From Gemmatimonadaceae bacterium (GTDB lineage: Bacteria; Gemmatimonadota; Gemmatimonadetes; Gemmatimonadales; Gemmatimonadaceae), in NCBI GenBank assembly GCA_036496605.1, contig DASXKV010000033.1, positions 124,001 to 188,000 on the forward strand: a stretch of 64,000 nt of DNA, written 5' to 3'. Within the stretch, counting starts at the first letter, position 1; each line of letters opens with the position of its first letter. A program made the translations under genes and the position numbers. The notes below the pieces were generated by a model. The model was given only the letters and a program-made list of their open reading frames with translations. It did not search any database and was not told the DNA's origin. Shown in pieces: positions 55,222 to 64,000 of this stretch.

Positions 55222-56217
55222 CTAGCCGACCGCGCCGCCCGATGTCGCCAGGGCTCGGGCCACCTCGGTGGCGAAGTAGCTGATGACGATATCTGCGCCC
55301 GCACGACGAATGCCGATGAGCGACTCCATCATGACGCGCTCGCCATCGATCCAGCCGCGCTCGGCCGCTGCCTTGATCATCGCAAACTCGCCGCTCACCT
55401 GATAAGCGACAACCGGATAACCCGTCTCCTGCTTCACGCGCTGAATGACGTCGAGGTATGGACCGGCGGGCTTGACCATGATCATGTCCGCTCCCTCCTC
55501 GACGTCCAACCACACTTCCCGCATCGCCTCGTCGATGTTCGCCGAGTCCATCTGGTAGCCGCGCCGATCGCCACTCTGCGGTGTCGATTCGGCGGCTTCG
55601 CGAAACGGGCCGTAGCAGCCGCTGGCGAACTTGGCCGCGTAGCTCAGGATCGGCGTGTTCGCGAAGCCGGCGCCGTCGAGTGCCTGACGAATCGCCCGCA
55701 CTCGGCCATCCATCATATCACTCGGCGCAACGATGTCCGCTCCCGCGCGCGCGTGCGAGAGGGCCTCTTTCGATAGCAGCTCGAGTGTGGCGTCGTTGTC
55801 CACCTCGCCGTCCTTGAGCACGCCGCAGTGTCCGTGATCGGTGTATTCACACATGCAGACGTCGGTGATCACGACGAGCCGCGGCGTCTCACGCTTGAGC
55901 GCACGCACCGCCTCCTGCACCGGGCCGCGATCGTCCCAGGCCGAGGAGCCGATTGCATCTTTGACGTCCGGTAAGCCGAACAGCAGGACACCGCCTATGC
56001 CTAACCGCTCCGCCTCGCGCGCGTCACGCAACATTTCGTCGACGGATGTCTGACACACGCCAGGCATCGAACCAACAGCCTGCCTGATGCCCCGCCCTGA
56101 TCGAACAAAGAGTGGAAGGACGAGCTGTGCCGGCGCGAGCTCCGTCTCGCGCACCATCCGGCGAAGCGCATCGGTCCGACGCAGTCGCCGCGGCCGATAC
56201 GAGGGGAAACTGGGCAT
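55222..56217 (-). CDS. hemB: porphobilinogen synthase (delta-aminolevulinate dehydratase)
   Basis: A 331-residue enzyme joining two 5-aminolevulinate molecules into porphobilinogen. The zinc-site cysteines are present in [14 protein letters not shown] (Cys 121, 123, 131), so it is the zinc type. The Schiff-base lysines are Lys 196 (SYAAKFAS) and Lys 249 ([10 protein letters not shown]). It lies 64 bases downstream of hemC. Confidence 0.97.
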   Translation of the reverse strand: MPSFPSYRPRRLRRTDALRRMVRETELAPAQLVLPLFVRSGRGIRQAVGSMPGVCQTSVDEMLRDAREAERLGIGGVLLFGLPDVKDAIGSSAWDDRGPVQEAVRALKRETPRLVVITDVCMCEYTDHGHCGVLKDGEVDNDATLELLSKEALSHARAGADIVAPSDMMDGRVRAIRQALDGAGFANTPILSYAAKFASGCYGPFREAAESTPQSGDRRGYQMDSANIDEAMREVWLDVEEGADMIMVKPAGPYLDVIQRVKQETGYPVVAYQVSGEFAMIKAAAERGWIDGERVMMESLIGIRRAGADIVISYFATEVARALATSGGAVG

Positions 56218-56281
56218 GCTGCCAAAGATACCGCGCGGCAGCGCGCACAGCGACGCAGCCTGTCGCTCACGAGCCAGTCGG

Positions 56282-57244
56282 CTATTCCGGCTGCGGTGAC
56301 GGAACCTGCTCGGCGCGCCTCAAGCCCTCGAGAATCTCCGTCGCGCCACGGCCGCGGAGCTCGTTGGCGAGACGAATGCCACTCAGCTCCGGATTCTCAG
56401 CGTCGATCGCGTAATTGCCGCGCACGATTTGCCGTCCATGCACGTCGGCGATGAGCCCATACAGTGTCAGTATGCCGTCGTGCTCCTGCGCCAGCGCACC
56501 GATCGGGACCTGACATCCGCCTTCGAGCGCGTCGAGAAACGCCCGCTCGGCTCGGACCTGCAGCCACGTTTCCGCATCATGCACCTCGGCAAGTAGCGCC
56601 CGCATGGAGGCATCATCTTCGCGGATCTCGACGGCAATCGCACCCTGGCCGGCCGCGGGCAGCCAGTCCGGCGCGTCGAGATAAGAGGCTATGTGCTGCG
56701 AGACGCCGAGTCGGTGCACACCGGCCGCGGCGAGGATAGCCGCGTGGACCTGACCGTCGTCGACTTTGCGAATGCGCGTCGGCACGTTGCCGCGCAGCGT
56801 GACAACGTCGACATCAGAACGGAGCGCCATGAGCTGCGCGCGCCGGCGAAGGCTCGACGTTCCGACGCGGGATCCCCGCGGCAGCTCCGCAATCGACGTC
56901 GCGCCGGTGACACTGTTGACGATCAAGACGTCGCGCGGATCTTCCCGCGGCAGCACCGCGCCAATCGTTAGGCCATCGGGCAGTTCCGTCGGCAGGTCCT
57001 TCAGGGAATGCACGCAGCAATCGACGACGCCTTTCGCGAGGTCGACCTCGAGCTCTTTCGTGAACAACCCCTTCCCCCCGATCGCGCTCAACGGCTCTTC
57101 GAGCTTCTTGTCGCCTGTCGTCTTGTACGTTTTCAACTCCGCGGCGACGCCCGAGCGCGCGAGCGCGGATTGCACCTGCCGCGCCTGGCGCAGCGCGAGC
57201 TCGGACGATCTCGTAGCGATGAGAAGACTCTTTGTCTCGCTCAC
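56282..57244 (-). CDS. hemC: hydroxymethylbilane synthase (porphobilinogen deaminase)
   Basis: A 320-residue enzyme that polymerises four porphobilinogens. The dipyrromethane-cofactor Cys 244 is in [10 protein letters not shown], the catalytic Asp 83 in [11 protein letters not shown], and Arg-rich [13 protein letters not shown] lines the substrate channel. The GTG start at 57244 overlaps the upstream GNAT stop (GTGA), so the long open frame further upstream is shadow. Confidence 0.97.
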   Translation of the reverse strand: MSETKSLLIATRSSELALRQARQVQSALARSGVAAELKTYKTTGDKKLEEPLSAIGGKGLFTKELEVDLAKGVVDCCVHSLKDLPTELPDGLTIGAVLPREDPRDVLIVNSVTGATSIAELPRGSRVGTSSLRRRAQLMALRSDVDVVTLRGNVPTRIRKVDDGQVHAAILAAAGVHRLGVSQHIASYLDAPDWLPAAGQGAIAVEIREDDASMRALLAEVHDAETWLQVRAERAFLDALEGGCQVPIGALAQEHDGILTLYGLIADVHGRQIVRGNYAIDAENPELSGIRLANELRGRGATEILEGLRRAEQVPSPQPE

Positions 57245-57549
57245 CGTCCTCCCGTGAGAAGTGGCTCGTACTCCGGATGGCGTTTGATGTAGCTCGCAAT
57301 GAACGGACAGCGCGCGACCACGCGCCAGCCTTCGCCACGCGCCCGCTCGAGTACCGCGCGCGCGAGCACATTTGCCAGACCCCGGCCTTGCAGTTCCTTC
57401 GGCACCTCGGTGTGGACCAAGATGATGGTGTCGCCATGCTTGATGTAGGAGACGAACGCGACATAGCCATTGATATGGGCCTCGAATTGGCTCGCCTCCG
57501 GATTGTCGACGACCGCAATCTGCTCCTGGCTGCCCGTGGTTTCGCTCAT
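57241..57549 (-). CDS. small GNAT family N-acetyltransferase (YjdJ-like)
   Basis: A 102-residue protein with the short GNAT core: EVPKELQGRGLANVLARAVLERARGEGW is the acetyl-CoA-binding Q/RxxGxG/A segment, and PFIASYIKRHPEY the C-terminal part. This size and order match the Gcn5-related YjdJ/Gtn family. It is coupled on both sides: its ATG overlaps the cobA-hemD stop, and its stop overlaps the hemC start. The acetyl acceptor is unknown. Confidence 0.85.
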   Translation of the reverse strand: MSETTGSQEQIAVVDNPEASQFEAHINGYVAFVSYIKHGDTIILVHTEVPKELQGRGLANVLARAVLERARGEGWRVVARCPFIASYIKRHPEYEPLLTGGR

Positions 57550-59093
57550 GCGAACGTTTCGCTCCTTCGCGAAGCTCCGTGCGCGACAATGGCATCGACG
57601 AGAGATGGAATCGTCGACGGCGATGCTTCCAAGCATACCTCCAGTCCCGCTTCGCGTGCCGCCGCGGATGTCGCCGGGCCTATCGACGCCACCCCGAGTG
57701 GACCTCCATACGCACCAACGGCATCGATGTACGCCCGTACGGCAGACGCCGAGGTGAACGCCACCAACGAGCGTTCGTCGCCGGCCAACGCGAACTGTCG
57801 CATCGCTTCCTGACTCGCCAGATCGGGCACCGATCGGTAGATCGGGACGACGTCGACGCGGGCGCCGATATCCGTCAAGCCGTTAGGCAGCACGTCGCGC
57901 GCCCCCTCCGCCGCAACGTAGAGTATCCGCGCGTCGCGAACGTCGTCGCGCTTCGACATCACCTCGAGCACACCCTCCGCGACAAAACGCTCCGGGGCGA
58001 CGTCCACCGAGATGCCATGCGTAAGCAATGCGTCACTCGTCGCGGGTCCAACGGCAGCGACTCGTAAGCCCCCGAGCACGCGCGTGTCGAGCTTGCAATC
58101 ATACAGAATTCTCCAGAACAATTCGACGCCATTCTGACTCGTGAACACGATCCAGTCATATGCATCGAGATGTGAGAGCGCCGCGCGCAGGTGGCCCGGA
58201 TCGAGCGGTTCGATCCGTGTCGCTGGTACTTCCACCACCTCCGCTCCCGCGCCGGCGAGCAGTTCGCCGAGTCTCGATGACGGCACTTGCGCGCGCGTGA
58301 CGAGGATTCGCCACCCGAAGAGAGGTCGTCGCTCGAACCACGCAATCTCCTCCCGTAGCCGAACGACCTCGCCAATGACGAAGATCACGGGCGCCTCGAG
58401 CTCCGCTGCCGTCGCGCGGTCCGCGAGCGTCGCCAGCGTCCCGACGACCGTGCGCTGCTCGGGGTGTGTCCCCCATTGAATCGCCGCCGCGGGCGTGTCA
58501 GCGGCGAGTCCCGCGCCGCGCAGCGAAGCGACGATTCGCGGCAACGCTCCCACGCCCATGTAGAGCACGATCGTCCCTCCTGCTCGCGCGAGCGCATCCC
58601 AATCGACCGTTGGCGCGCCTTTCGTCGAATCCTCGTGACCGGTCACGAACGTGACCGATGTCGCCAGCCCGCGATGCGTGACAGGAATGCCGGCGCAGGC
58701 AGGCGCTGCAATGCCCGCCGTGACTCCAGGCACGACTTCGAAGGGTATCCCTGCGCGCGCGAGCGTCTGCGCTTCCTCACTGCCGCGGCCGAAGACGAAC
58801 GAATCCCCACCCTTGAGACGAACCACCCTCTTCCCCTCGCGTGCGAGCCTAACGAGCAAGGCGTTGATCTCCTCCTGCCTCGCCGAATCGACGCTCCCTC
58901 CTCGCTTCCCGACATCGTAGCGCTCCGCCGCGATCCCGGCGAGCAGTGCCGGATTGGCGAGCGCGTCGTACACGACGGCATCGCAACTCGCGAGAAGCTC
59001 GCGTCCACGAACGGTGAAGAGTCCCGGATCTCCCGGTCCGGCGCCCACGAGATAGACGATCCCTCGATCGACGCCGGCTTCCTTAGATGCCAC
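57546..59093 (-). CDS. fused uroporphyrinogen-III C-methyltransferase / uroporphyrinogen-III synthase
   Basis: A 515-residue fusion. Residues 1-245 are the CobA-type methyltransferase (VYLVGAGPGDPGLFTVRG, RLKGGDSFVFGRGSEE, PVTHRG, YMGVGALP), which makes precorrin-2 for siroheme or cobalamin. Residues 265-515 are HemD (WRILVTRAQVPSSRLGELL, DWIVFTSQNGVELF, LVAFTSASAVRAY), which closes the ring to uroporphyrinogen III. Fusion of these two consecutive steps is known in several phyla. The GTG at 59093 overlaps the ccmD gene by 11 bases; upstream codons are shadow. Confidence 0.93.
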   Translation of the reverse strand: MASKEAGVDRGIVYLVGAGPGDPGLFTVRGRELLASCDAVVYDALANPALLAGIAAERYDVGKRGGSVDSARQEEINALLVRLAREGKRVVRLKGGDSFVFGRGSEEAQTLARAGIPFEVVPGVTAGIAAPACAGIPVTHRGLATSVTFVTGHEDSTKGAPTVDWDALARAGGTIVLYMGVGALPRIVASLRGAGLAADTPAAAIQWGTHPEQRTVVGTLATLADRATAAELEAPVIFVIGEVVRLREEIAWFERRPLFGWRILVTRAQVPSSRLGELLAGAGAEVVEVPATRIEPLDPGHLRAALSHLDAYDWIVFTSQNGVELFWRILYDCKLDTRVLGGLRVAAVGPATSDALLTHGISVDVAPERFVAEGVLEVMSKRDDVRDARILYVAAEGARDVLPNGLTDIGARVDVVPIYRSVPDLASQEAMRQFALAGDERSLVAFTSASAVRAYIDAVGAYGGPLGVASIGPATSAAAREAGLEVCLEASPSTIPSLVDAIVAHGASRRSETFA

Positions 59094-59259
59094 GAGTCGC
59101 TCGCGCCTCCCCGTCGCGGGCCGCGCGGAGCTGCGCCCGGACCCGTCTCGCCCGCCACCACAGCGCGAGCGCGTACGCACCGTAGGCAACGACCACCCAC
59201 GTGTAGGCGATGCGATAATACGCCGCCGTATCGGGCGGCCCGCCAGATTGGAGGATCAT
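59083..59259 (-). CDS. ccmD: small CcmD-like membrane protein
   Basis: A 58-residue protein with one membrane helix (AYTWVVVAYGAYALALWW) followed by a basic, helical tail (RARRVRAQLRAARDG). Length, topology and position right after ccmC match CcmD, the small subunit that helps release heme-loaded CcmE from CcmABC. Its ATG overlaps the ccmC stop (TGATG). Sequence alone would not identify it; the call rests on context. Confidence 0.72.
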   Translation of the reverse strand: MILQSGGPPDTAAYYRIAYTWVVVAYGAYALALWWRARRVRAQLRAARDGEARATRGI

Positions 59260-59999
59260 CAGTCGCCTGCCTCGCTTTCGAGAGCCCGCAGTGCGTCCCG
59301 GTCGACGCCGTAACGATATCGCGCTCCGATCAGCGAGACGCACAGGAGCGTGCACGCACCCCACATCACGAGAAAGGTGATGAGCATCTCGGTCGGCATC
59401 GACGGCTTGTCGGGCTTCAGCAGAATCGGCTTCGGGTGCAGCGTATTGAAGAGGTAGACGCTGAGGTGAATGAACGGAATCAACAACGCGGCCAGTATGC
59501 CAAGCACCGCCGAATAACGCGCCCGCATCGCCACATCGTCCACGGCGCCACGCATGACGAGATACCCCGCCGTGAGGAACCAGAGAAAGAGCGTCAGCGT
59601 TAGGCGCGCGTCCCACGTCCACCACGTGCCCCAGATGGGCTTTGCCCACAGTGGGCCGGTCGTGAGAACGATCGTGAGGAAAACGAGGCCGACCTCACCC
59701 GCGCTTTCCGCCAATCGATCGGCGCGCTCGTCGTGCAGCCACAGATAAACGATCGACATCAGGGCAACGACGCTCAGGGCGAGATAGGCGCTGATCGCCG
59801 CCGACACGTGAACGTAGTAGATCTTCTGCGCCGCGCCCTGCAGCGCCTCGATCGGCGTGAAGAAGATGGCGCGGATGTATGCGGCCACCATGCATACGAC
59901 CGCGGCGGCGAACGGCCAACCGAACAGCGGTCGCCGTGCAGTCATCGCGCTCGCGTGGGAGGAAGCACGAGTTTCGCTGGCCAATGGTATCGAGCTCAT
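59259..59999 (-). CDS. ccmC: cytochrome c maturation heme-handling protein CcmC
   Basis: A 246-residue membrane protein with six helices. The tryptophan-rich heme motif WGTWWTWDARLT near residue 125 and the flanking His residues (YYVHVSAAISAYL; IHLSVYLFNTLHP) are those of CcmC. It loads heme onto CcmE in the periplasm. The ATG overlaps the ccmB stop by four bases. CcmE, CcmF, CcmG and CcmH are not in the window. Confidence 0.94.
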   Translation of the reverse strand: MSSIPLASETRASSHASAMTARRPLFGWPFAAAVVCMVAAYIRAIFFTPIEALQGAAQKIYYVHVSAAISAYLALSVVALMSIVYLWLHDERADRLAESAGEVGLVFLTIVLTTGPLWAKPIWGTWWTWDARLTLTLFLWFLTAGYLVMRGAVDDVAMRARYSAVLGILAALLIPFIHLSVYLFNTLHPKPILLKPDKPSMPTEMLITFLVMWGACTLLCVSLIGARYRYGVDRDALRALESEAGD

Positions 60000-60679
60000 T
60001 CTTCGAGAGTGAACGGAAATGCGAGCGTGCAAGCGAATAGGAACACGAGATCGAACGCGATGAGAAGCTTCAAGAACGGCCACGCTTCCGCCATTGGCCG
60101 TCCCGCGAGCAACGTCGACGTCGCCTGCGCCGCTCCGTACACCACCGGCACGAAGAAAGGCAGACTGAGCATCGGGAGCAGGAGCTCGGCGAGCCGCGTG
60201 TTCGCCGCCATCGCGCTGAATAGCGTGCCCACCGCGACCAGTCCAACCGCGGCCAGCAGCGCGACCGCGAACAGCACCACCGGCGTTCGTCCAATTGGAA
60301 GATTGTACAACAGCACGACGGCCGGAATGGTTACGAGCAGAATCCCGGCGACGAATACCAGGTTCGCGAGTGCCTTGCCGAGGAAGATTGCCTCGCGGTC
60401 GATCGGCGAGAGAAGCAATCCGTCCATCGCGCGATCGGCCTGCTCCACACCGAACGATCGTTGAAGACTCAGCAAGCCGGAGAAGGTGAAGATCACCCAC
60501 AGGACCCCCGGCGCGAGATCGATGGCAGCCACCGCCGTAGCATCCCAGGCGAAATAGAAAATCGCGACGCCGAGAATCGCGAACACCAGCACGGCGAGAA
60601 ACGCCGTACGCGTGCGGAACTCGATCCTGAGATCCTTGCTCGCCACGAGCCACGCGGACGCGAGCAGCGCCGGCCTCAC
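59996..60679 (-). CDS. ccmB: cytochrome c maturation ABC permease CcmB
   Basis: A 227-residue permease with six helices, opening KDLRIEFRTRTAFLAVLVFA and ending with a short cytoplasmic tail. FTFSGLLSLQRSFGVEQADRAMDGLLLSP and LLPMLSLPFFVPVVYGAA are typical of CcmB. It works with the CcmA ATPase. The GTG start overlaps the ccmA stop. Confidence 0.93.
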   Translation of the reverse strand: MRPALLASAWLVASKDLRIEFRTRTAFLAVLVFAILGVAIFYFAWDATAVAAIDLAPGVLWVIFTFSGLLSLQRSFGVEQADRAMDGLLLSPIDREAIFLGKALANLVFVAGILLVTIPAVVLLYNLPIGRTPVVLFAVALLAAVGLVAVGTLFSAMAANTRLAELLLPMLSLPFFVPVVYGAAQATSTLLAGRPMAEAWPFLKLLIAFDLVFLFACTLAFPFTLEE

Positions 60680-61389
60680 GCGGCACCCCCGACCAATTCG
60701 CGATACTCGTCGGCGTAGCTCGCGCTATCCAGCTCCTCGCTTCGCTCGAGGCGCAGGAGTCGTCCGCCGTGCATCACGGCGGCATGCGTCGCGAGCGCCA
60801 AGCCTTCGCCGATATTGTGCGTCACCAGCACCATCGTCGCGCCATCGCCATCCGTGCGGAGGCGCTCGAGCGTCTCGGTGAGCGCAGCCGCGCCCAACGC
60901 GTCCAACCCCGTGTACGGCTCGTCGAGAAGGAGGACACGCGGCCGGTGCACGAGCGCGCGCGCGATCGAGACGCGCTGCTGCAGCCCGCGACTCAGCGCC
61001 CGCACGCGCGTTTCGGCACGTTCCAGGACGCGCATCTCGCGCAGCGCGCGCTCCGTCGCGATACCTACGTCTGGCACGCCGTACAGCCGTGCAGCCAGCT
61101 CGATGTTCTCGCGCACCGTGAGCGCGCCGTAGAGCATGCTCTGATGCGAGATGAACCCGACCAAACCGCGCGCGCCGGCGTCGCCCCGCAAAAGCTCCCC
61201 GTTGATGCGCGCCACGCCCGTCGTTGGCTTGAGCAGCCCGGCGAGGAGACGCAGCAATGTCGTCTTCCCCGCCCCGTTCGGACCAAAAAGCGCGAGACAC
61301 TCTGCCGAATGCAGCTCGAGCGTTACGTCGGCCACCGCCCGCCGCCCTCCAAAGGCACGAGACAGCCGATCGGCTTGGAGTACGCTCAT
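60676..61389 (-). CDS. ccmA: cytochrome c maturation ABC ATPase CcmA
   Basis: A 237-residue ABC ATPase. Walker A is GPNGAGKTT near residue 35, the signature is LSRGLQQRVSIARAL, Walker B is VLLLDEPYTGLD, and the switch His is in LVTHN. As the first gene of the ccm run it powers release of heme-bound CcmE. ATG 61389 is chosen; a GTG 12 bases further upstream is possible. The region 61390-61544 separates it from the divergent acs gene and should hold both promoters. Confidence 0.94.
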   Translation of the reverse strand: MSVLQADRLSRAFGGRRAVADVTLELHSAECLALFGPNGAGKTTLLRLLAGLLKPTTGVARINGELLRGDAGARGLVGFISHQSMLYGALTVRENIELAARLYGVPDVGIATERALREMRVLERAETRVRALSRGLQQRVSIARALVHRPRVLLLDEPYTGLDALGAAALTETLERLRTDGDGATMVLVTHNIGEGLALATHAAVMHGGRLLRLERSEELDSASYADEYRELVGGAA

Positions 61390-61507
61390 GACGCTCGCCA
61401 CCGTGGCAAAAGTGTCCCCAAAGTCATGAGCGAAAGATACCGATCGGTTGCCGGCACCGCCCTTGCGGCCTGCACTTGTGGCCCCGCAGGGATCATCGCA
61501 GTATGCG

Positions 61508-61537
61508 CTAGCCTCTATGCCCCAGCCCCTAGCCCCT
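61508..61537. repeat. CCCCTAG-type repeat upstream of acs
   Basis: GCTAGCCTCTATGCCCCAGC followed by CCCTAGCCCC is a degenerate array of the same seven-base unit as at 42510-42535. It ends eight bases before the acs GTG start, so it occupies the place of the ribosome-binding site or leader. Confidence 0.55.
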
Positions 61538-61544
61538 CTGTGTT

Positions 61545-63506
61545 GTGACTGATATCGACGTCCTGCTCCAGGAGAACCGAAAGTTCGCGCCTAGCGAGGA
61601 ATTCCGACGCGGCGCGCAGCTCTCCGACCCGTCCATTTACGAGAAGGCAGCGCACGACCCCGAAGCGTATTGGGCAAAAGCGGCAGAGTCGCTCACCTGG
61701 TTCCAGCGGTGGAACAAGGTCCTCGAGTGGAATCCGCCGCGTGCCAAGTGGTTCCTCGGCGGGAAGATCAACGTTTCGTACAATTGCATCGATCGCCACA
61801 TCGATACGCCGCGTCGGAACAAGGCGGCGCTGGTGTGGGAGGGCGAACCCGGCGATCGGCGGACACTGACCTACTGGGACCTCTACGTAGAGGTCCAGAA
61901 GTTCGCGAACGTGCTCAAGAAGCTCGGCGTGCGCCGCGGCGATCGCGTGGCCATCTACATGCCGCTCGTGCCCGAGGCGGCAATTGCGATGCTCGCCTGC
62001 ACGCGCATCGGCGCGATTCACTCCGTCGTCTTCGGCGGATTCTCGCCGGAGTCGCTGCGCGACCGGATCAATGACGCCAAAGCGAAAGTGTTGATCACCG
62101 CCGATGGCGGCTACCGTCGCGGACAGATCGTCCCGCTCAAGCGAAATGCCGACAAAGCGGTCGAGGAGTGCCTATCGATCGAGCACGTTGTCGTCGTTCA
62201 GCGTCGCCCGGGCGCTTTGGGCGACGAAGCGTTCGCGACGATGCGCGAGGGACGCGATCACTGGTGGCATCGCCTCATGGCCGACGCGGAGGCCAGGTGC
62301 GAGCCGGCAAAAATGGACGCGGAGGACGTGTTATACATCCTCTATACTTCCGGCACGACGGGAAAGCCGAAGGGCATCGTCCACACCACCGGCGGCTACC
62401 TCGTCGGCTGCGCGACCACGATGCGTATCGTCTTCGATCTCAAGGACGACGACGTCTTCTGGTGCACGGCCGATATCGGTTGGGTCACGGGACACTCCTA
62501 CGTGGTGTACGGCCCGCTCGCGAACGGTGCGACCTGCGTGATGTACGAGGGCGCTCCGGACTGGCCGGAGAAGGATCGTTTCTGGGACATCTGCGAGCGC
62601 CACGGCGTGACCATTCTCTACACCGCGCCGACTGCTATCCGTGCGTTCATGAAGTGGGGCGATCAGTGGCCGGCCAAGCACGATCTCACGCGACTGCGCC
62701 TCCTCGGTTCGGTCGGTGAGCCGATCAATCCTGAGGCGTGGATGTGGTACCAGGAACACATCGGCGCCGGGCGGTGCCCGATTGTCGACACATGGTGGCA
62801 GACGGAAACCGGAGCGATCGCGATCTCTCCGCTCCCGGGAATCACCGAAACCAAGCCGGGCAGCGCCACGACTCCCTTGCCCGGATTCTCCGCCGAGCTG
62901 CTGGATTCGAACGCCAACGTGATTCCCGTTGGTGGAGGACTCCTTGCACTCACGCGACCCTGGCCATCGATGTTGCGCACGATTTGGGGAGACGACGAGC
63001 GTTACGTGCAGACGTACTTCTCCAAGTGGGCCGGTCGTCCGGATCTCTACTTCCCCGGCGACGGCGCCAAGCGCGACGACGATGGCTACTACTGGATCCT
63101 CGGCAGAGTTGACGATGTGCTAAACGTCGCCGGCCATCGCATCGGGACAATGGAAGTCGAGTCAGCGCTCGTCGAGCATCGCGCGGTCGCCGAAGCCGCC
63201 GTCGTGGGACGTTCGCACGAGCTCAAGGGCCAGGCGCTCGCCGCATTCGTGACACTCCGCGAGGGATTCAAGCAGAGCCACGAGCTGCGTGAAGAGCTGC
63301 GCAACTTCGTGGCCGAGAAGATCGGCGCGATCGCGCGGCCCGACGACATCCTCTTCAGCGCCGATCTGCCGAAGACGCGCTCGGGAAAAATTATGCGCCG
63401 GCTGCTACGCGATATCGCCGAAGGACGCACGTTAGGCGATACGACCACGTTGGCGGATCCGAACATCGTGGCGTCGCTGAAGGAACAGTACGAGGAACGC
63501 GAATAG
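61545..63506 (+). CDS. acs: acetyl-CoA synthetase
   Basis: A 653-residue adenylate-forming enzyme that activates acetate to acetyl-CoA through acetyl-AMP. The phosphate-binding loop is [11 protein letters not shown] near residue 268, DTWWQTETG carries the core W-Q-T-E motif, [20 protein letters not shown] the hinge, and [11 protein letters not shown] near residue 620 the catalytic lysine known to be regulated by acetylation. The GTG start is unusual in having the CCCCTAG repeat just upstream and no clear ribosome site. Confidence 0.97.
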   Translation: MTDIDVLLQENRKFAPSEEFRRGAQLSDPSIYEKAAHDPEAYWAKAAESLTWFQRWNKVLEWNPPRAKWFLGGKINVSYNCIDRHIDTPRRNKAALVWEGEPGDRRTLTYWDLYVEVQKFANVLKKLGVRRGDRVAIYMPLVPEAAIAMLACTRIGAIHSVVFGGFSPESLRDRINDAKAKVLITADGGYRRGQIVPLKRNADKAVEECLSIEHVVVVQRRPGALGDEAFATMREGRDHWWHRLMADAEARCEPAKMDAEDVLYILYTSGTTGKPKGIVHTTGGYLVGCATTMRIVFDLKDDDVFWCTADIGWVTGHSYVVYGPLANGATCVMYEGAPDWPEKDRFWDICERHGVTILYTAPTAIRAFMKWGDQWPAKHDLTRLRLLGSVGEPINPEAWMWYQEHIGAGRCPIVDTWWQTETGAIAISPLPGITETKPGSATTPLPGFSAELLDSNANVIPVGGGLLALTRPWPSMLRTIWGDDERYVQTYFSKWAGRPDLYFPGDGAKRDDDGYYWILGRVDDVLNVAGHRIGTMEVESALVEHRAVAEAAVVGRSHELKGQALAAFVTLREGFKQSHELREELRNFVAEKIGAIARPDDILFSADLPKTRSGKIMRRLLRDIAEGRTLGDTTTLADPNIVASLKEQYEERE

Positions 63507-63549
63507 GTAAACGCCGAGACAGTATGACCGGCTGGAGCAGGCGTTCACC
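63506..63549. terminator. hairpin between acs and the convergent coiled-coil gene
   Basis: GGTAAACGCC (63506-63515) and GGCGTTCACC (63540-63549) pair in nine of ten positions around a 24-base loop, starting at the last base of the acs stop codon. It is a possible bidirectional terminator. Confidence 0.45.
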
Positions 63550-63561
63550 TGTTGCCGCGGT

Positions 63562-64000
63562 TCAAAGCTTCTCTAACTCCGCCGACGCCTCCAGCACCGC
63601 GCTGATCTCGCGCGACAATGCGCGCGCCTCCTGCGTCGCCATCGAGACGTCCGAGAGCGCCGACTGCAGTCCCGATGAACGGAGCTTGATCAGGTCGAGA
63701 CGAAGATTGCCGAGCGTGAGCGCCGCGTTGTCGAGCTGACGGGCCAGAGTCACGCGTCGCTGCACCAGCTCGTCCAGCGTGAGACGTTGCCGCCGCAGCA
63801 GCGCGAGTTGCCGATCGCCCTCCGGCGATCTCCGCTCCCGCTCGGCGACAGCGATCCGAGACTCGATCTCTTCCGTGAGATTCGGATCGATACTCTGATC
63901 GAGACGGTGCACCGTCTGTGCGAGTTGCGACACGCGCTCGACGAGTGCTTTTATCGTCGGCTCCAGCTCCTTGAGTTGCGCGCGTTCCTCCTTTGGCAAC
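63562..64000 (-). CDS. coiled-coil protein, C-terminal part
   Basis: The frame is open to the end of the window, so the gene starts beyond it; 146 residues are visible. They are almost wholly helical with heptad patterns (LKELEPTIKALVERVSQLAQTVHRLDQSI; LVQRRVTLARQLDNAALTLGNLRLDLIKL) and no catalytic motif. It could be the end of a signalling, chromosome-partition or protein-kinase gene with a coiled-coil tail. No function can be assigned. Confidence 0.6.
   Translation of the reverse strand, partial: LPKEERAQLKELEPTIKALVERVSQLAQTVHRLDQSIDPNLTEEIESRIAVAERERRSPEGDRQLALLRRQRLTLDELVQRRVTLARQLDNAALTLGNLRLDLIKLRSSGLQSALSDVSMATQEARALSREISAVLEASAELEKL

Noticed and set aside
1-64000. The octamer as a Chi- or KOPS-like site
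   Set aside because: Such sites are strongly biased to one strand along a replication arm; here both orientations alternate within a few kilobases.
1-64000. CRISPR array, tRNA, rRNA, transposase or prophage genes
   Set aside because: No regularly spaced direct repeats, no tRNA-like cloverleaf or conserved rRNA segment, and no transposase, integrase or phage structural motifs were found.

Overview
The window is high-GC, densely coded DNA from a diderm bacterium. LptF/LptG, MlaE/MlaD, lipoproteins, type IV pilus and TonB-like genes all imply an outer membrane. The mix of genes looks most like a soil or freshwater member of the Gemmatimonadota, with Acidobacteriota as the next guess: an ADOP-type permease, S9/M20/M24/M28 peptidases, amidohydrolases, a DUF4139 protein and a split transketolase. 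This placement is inferred from gene content, since no marker RNA gene is present. I found no tRNA, rRNA, CRISPR array, transposase or prophage gene.

Layout. 1-5278: the end of an ABC permease, a beta-carbonic-anhydrase-like protein, a DUF4139 protein, and a BNR-repeat/MoaD-like pair. 5466-9786 (+): a tightly overlapping catabolic cassette of creatininase-family hydrolase, SDR, M20 peptidase and APC permease. 9776-15968 (-): amidohydrolase, GH78 rhamnosidase-like enzyme and DPP-IV-like peptidase. 16070-17917 (-): split transketolase. 17957-19437: about 1.5 kb without a convincing gene and with odd composition. 19438-23950 (-): MFS transporter, a YARHG-domain lipoprotein broken by a frameshift, an amidase and a lipoprotein. 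24143-26050 (+): a Tat-exported FAD enzyme. 26454-32581 (-): pilC, pilT, pilB, a ComEA-like protein and an M28 peptidase. 32817-37320 (+): lptF, lptG, mlaE and mlaD, an envelope-lipid transport cluster with no mlaF. 37337-40076 (-): amidohydrolase and amino-acid permease. 40191-42529 (+): heme A synthesis (ctaA, ctaB). 42545-46915: assorted envelope proteins and an M24 peptidase. 47002-52108 (+): DUF92, then a five-gene cassette (FAD enzyme, flavin reductase, methyltransferase, SRPBCC, ketosynthase) that resembles a small biosynthetic cluster. 52208-53572 (+): aquaporin and DUF1707. 53609-61389 (-): one long tetrapyrrole and cytochrome c maturation run (ccmABCD, cobA-hemD, GNAT, hemC, hemB, AKR, ppa). 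61545-63506 (+): acs. 63562-64000: the end of a coiled-coil gene.

The most striking signal is not a gene. The octamer CGTTAGGC / GCCTAACG occurs 42 times by hand count, about once per 1.5 kb, where base composition predicts about 2-3. It lies on both strands, mostly inside genes, and at least 11 more copies differ by one base. Density and orientation pattern resemble the DNA uptake sequences of Neisseriaceae and Pasteurellaceae. The same window carries type IV pilus motor genes and a ComEA-like DNA-binding protein, so a self-recognition system for natural transformation is a testable idea.

Other structure: short intergenic repeats flank the pilus genes, a 26-bp near-perfect inverted repeat sits upstream of lptF, a hairpin covers the apparent mlaE start codon, and GTCATCCT...AGGATGAC elements lie between genes.
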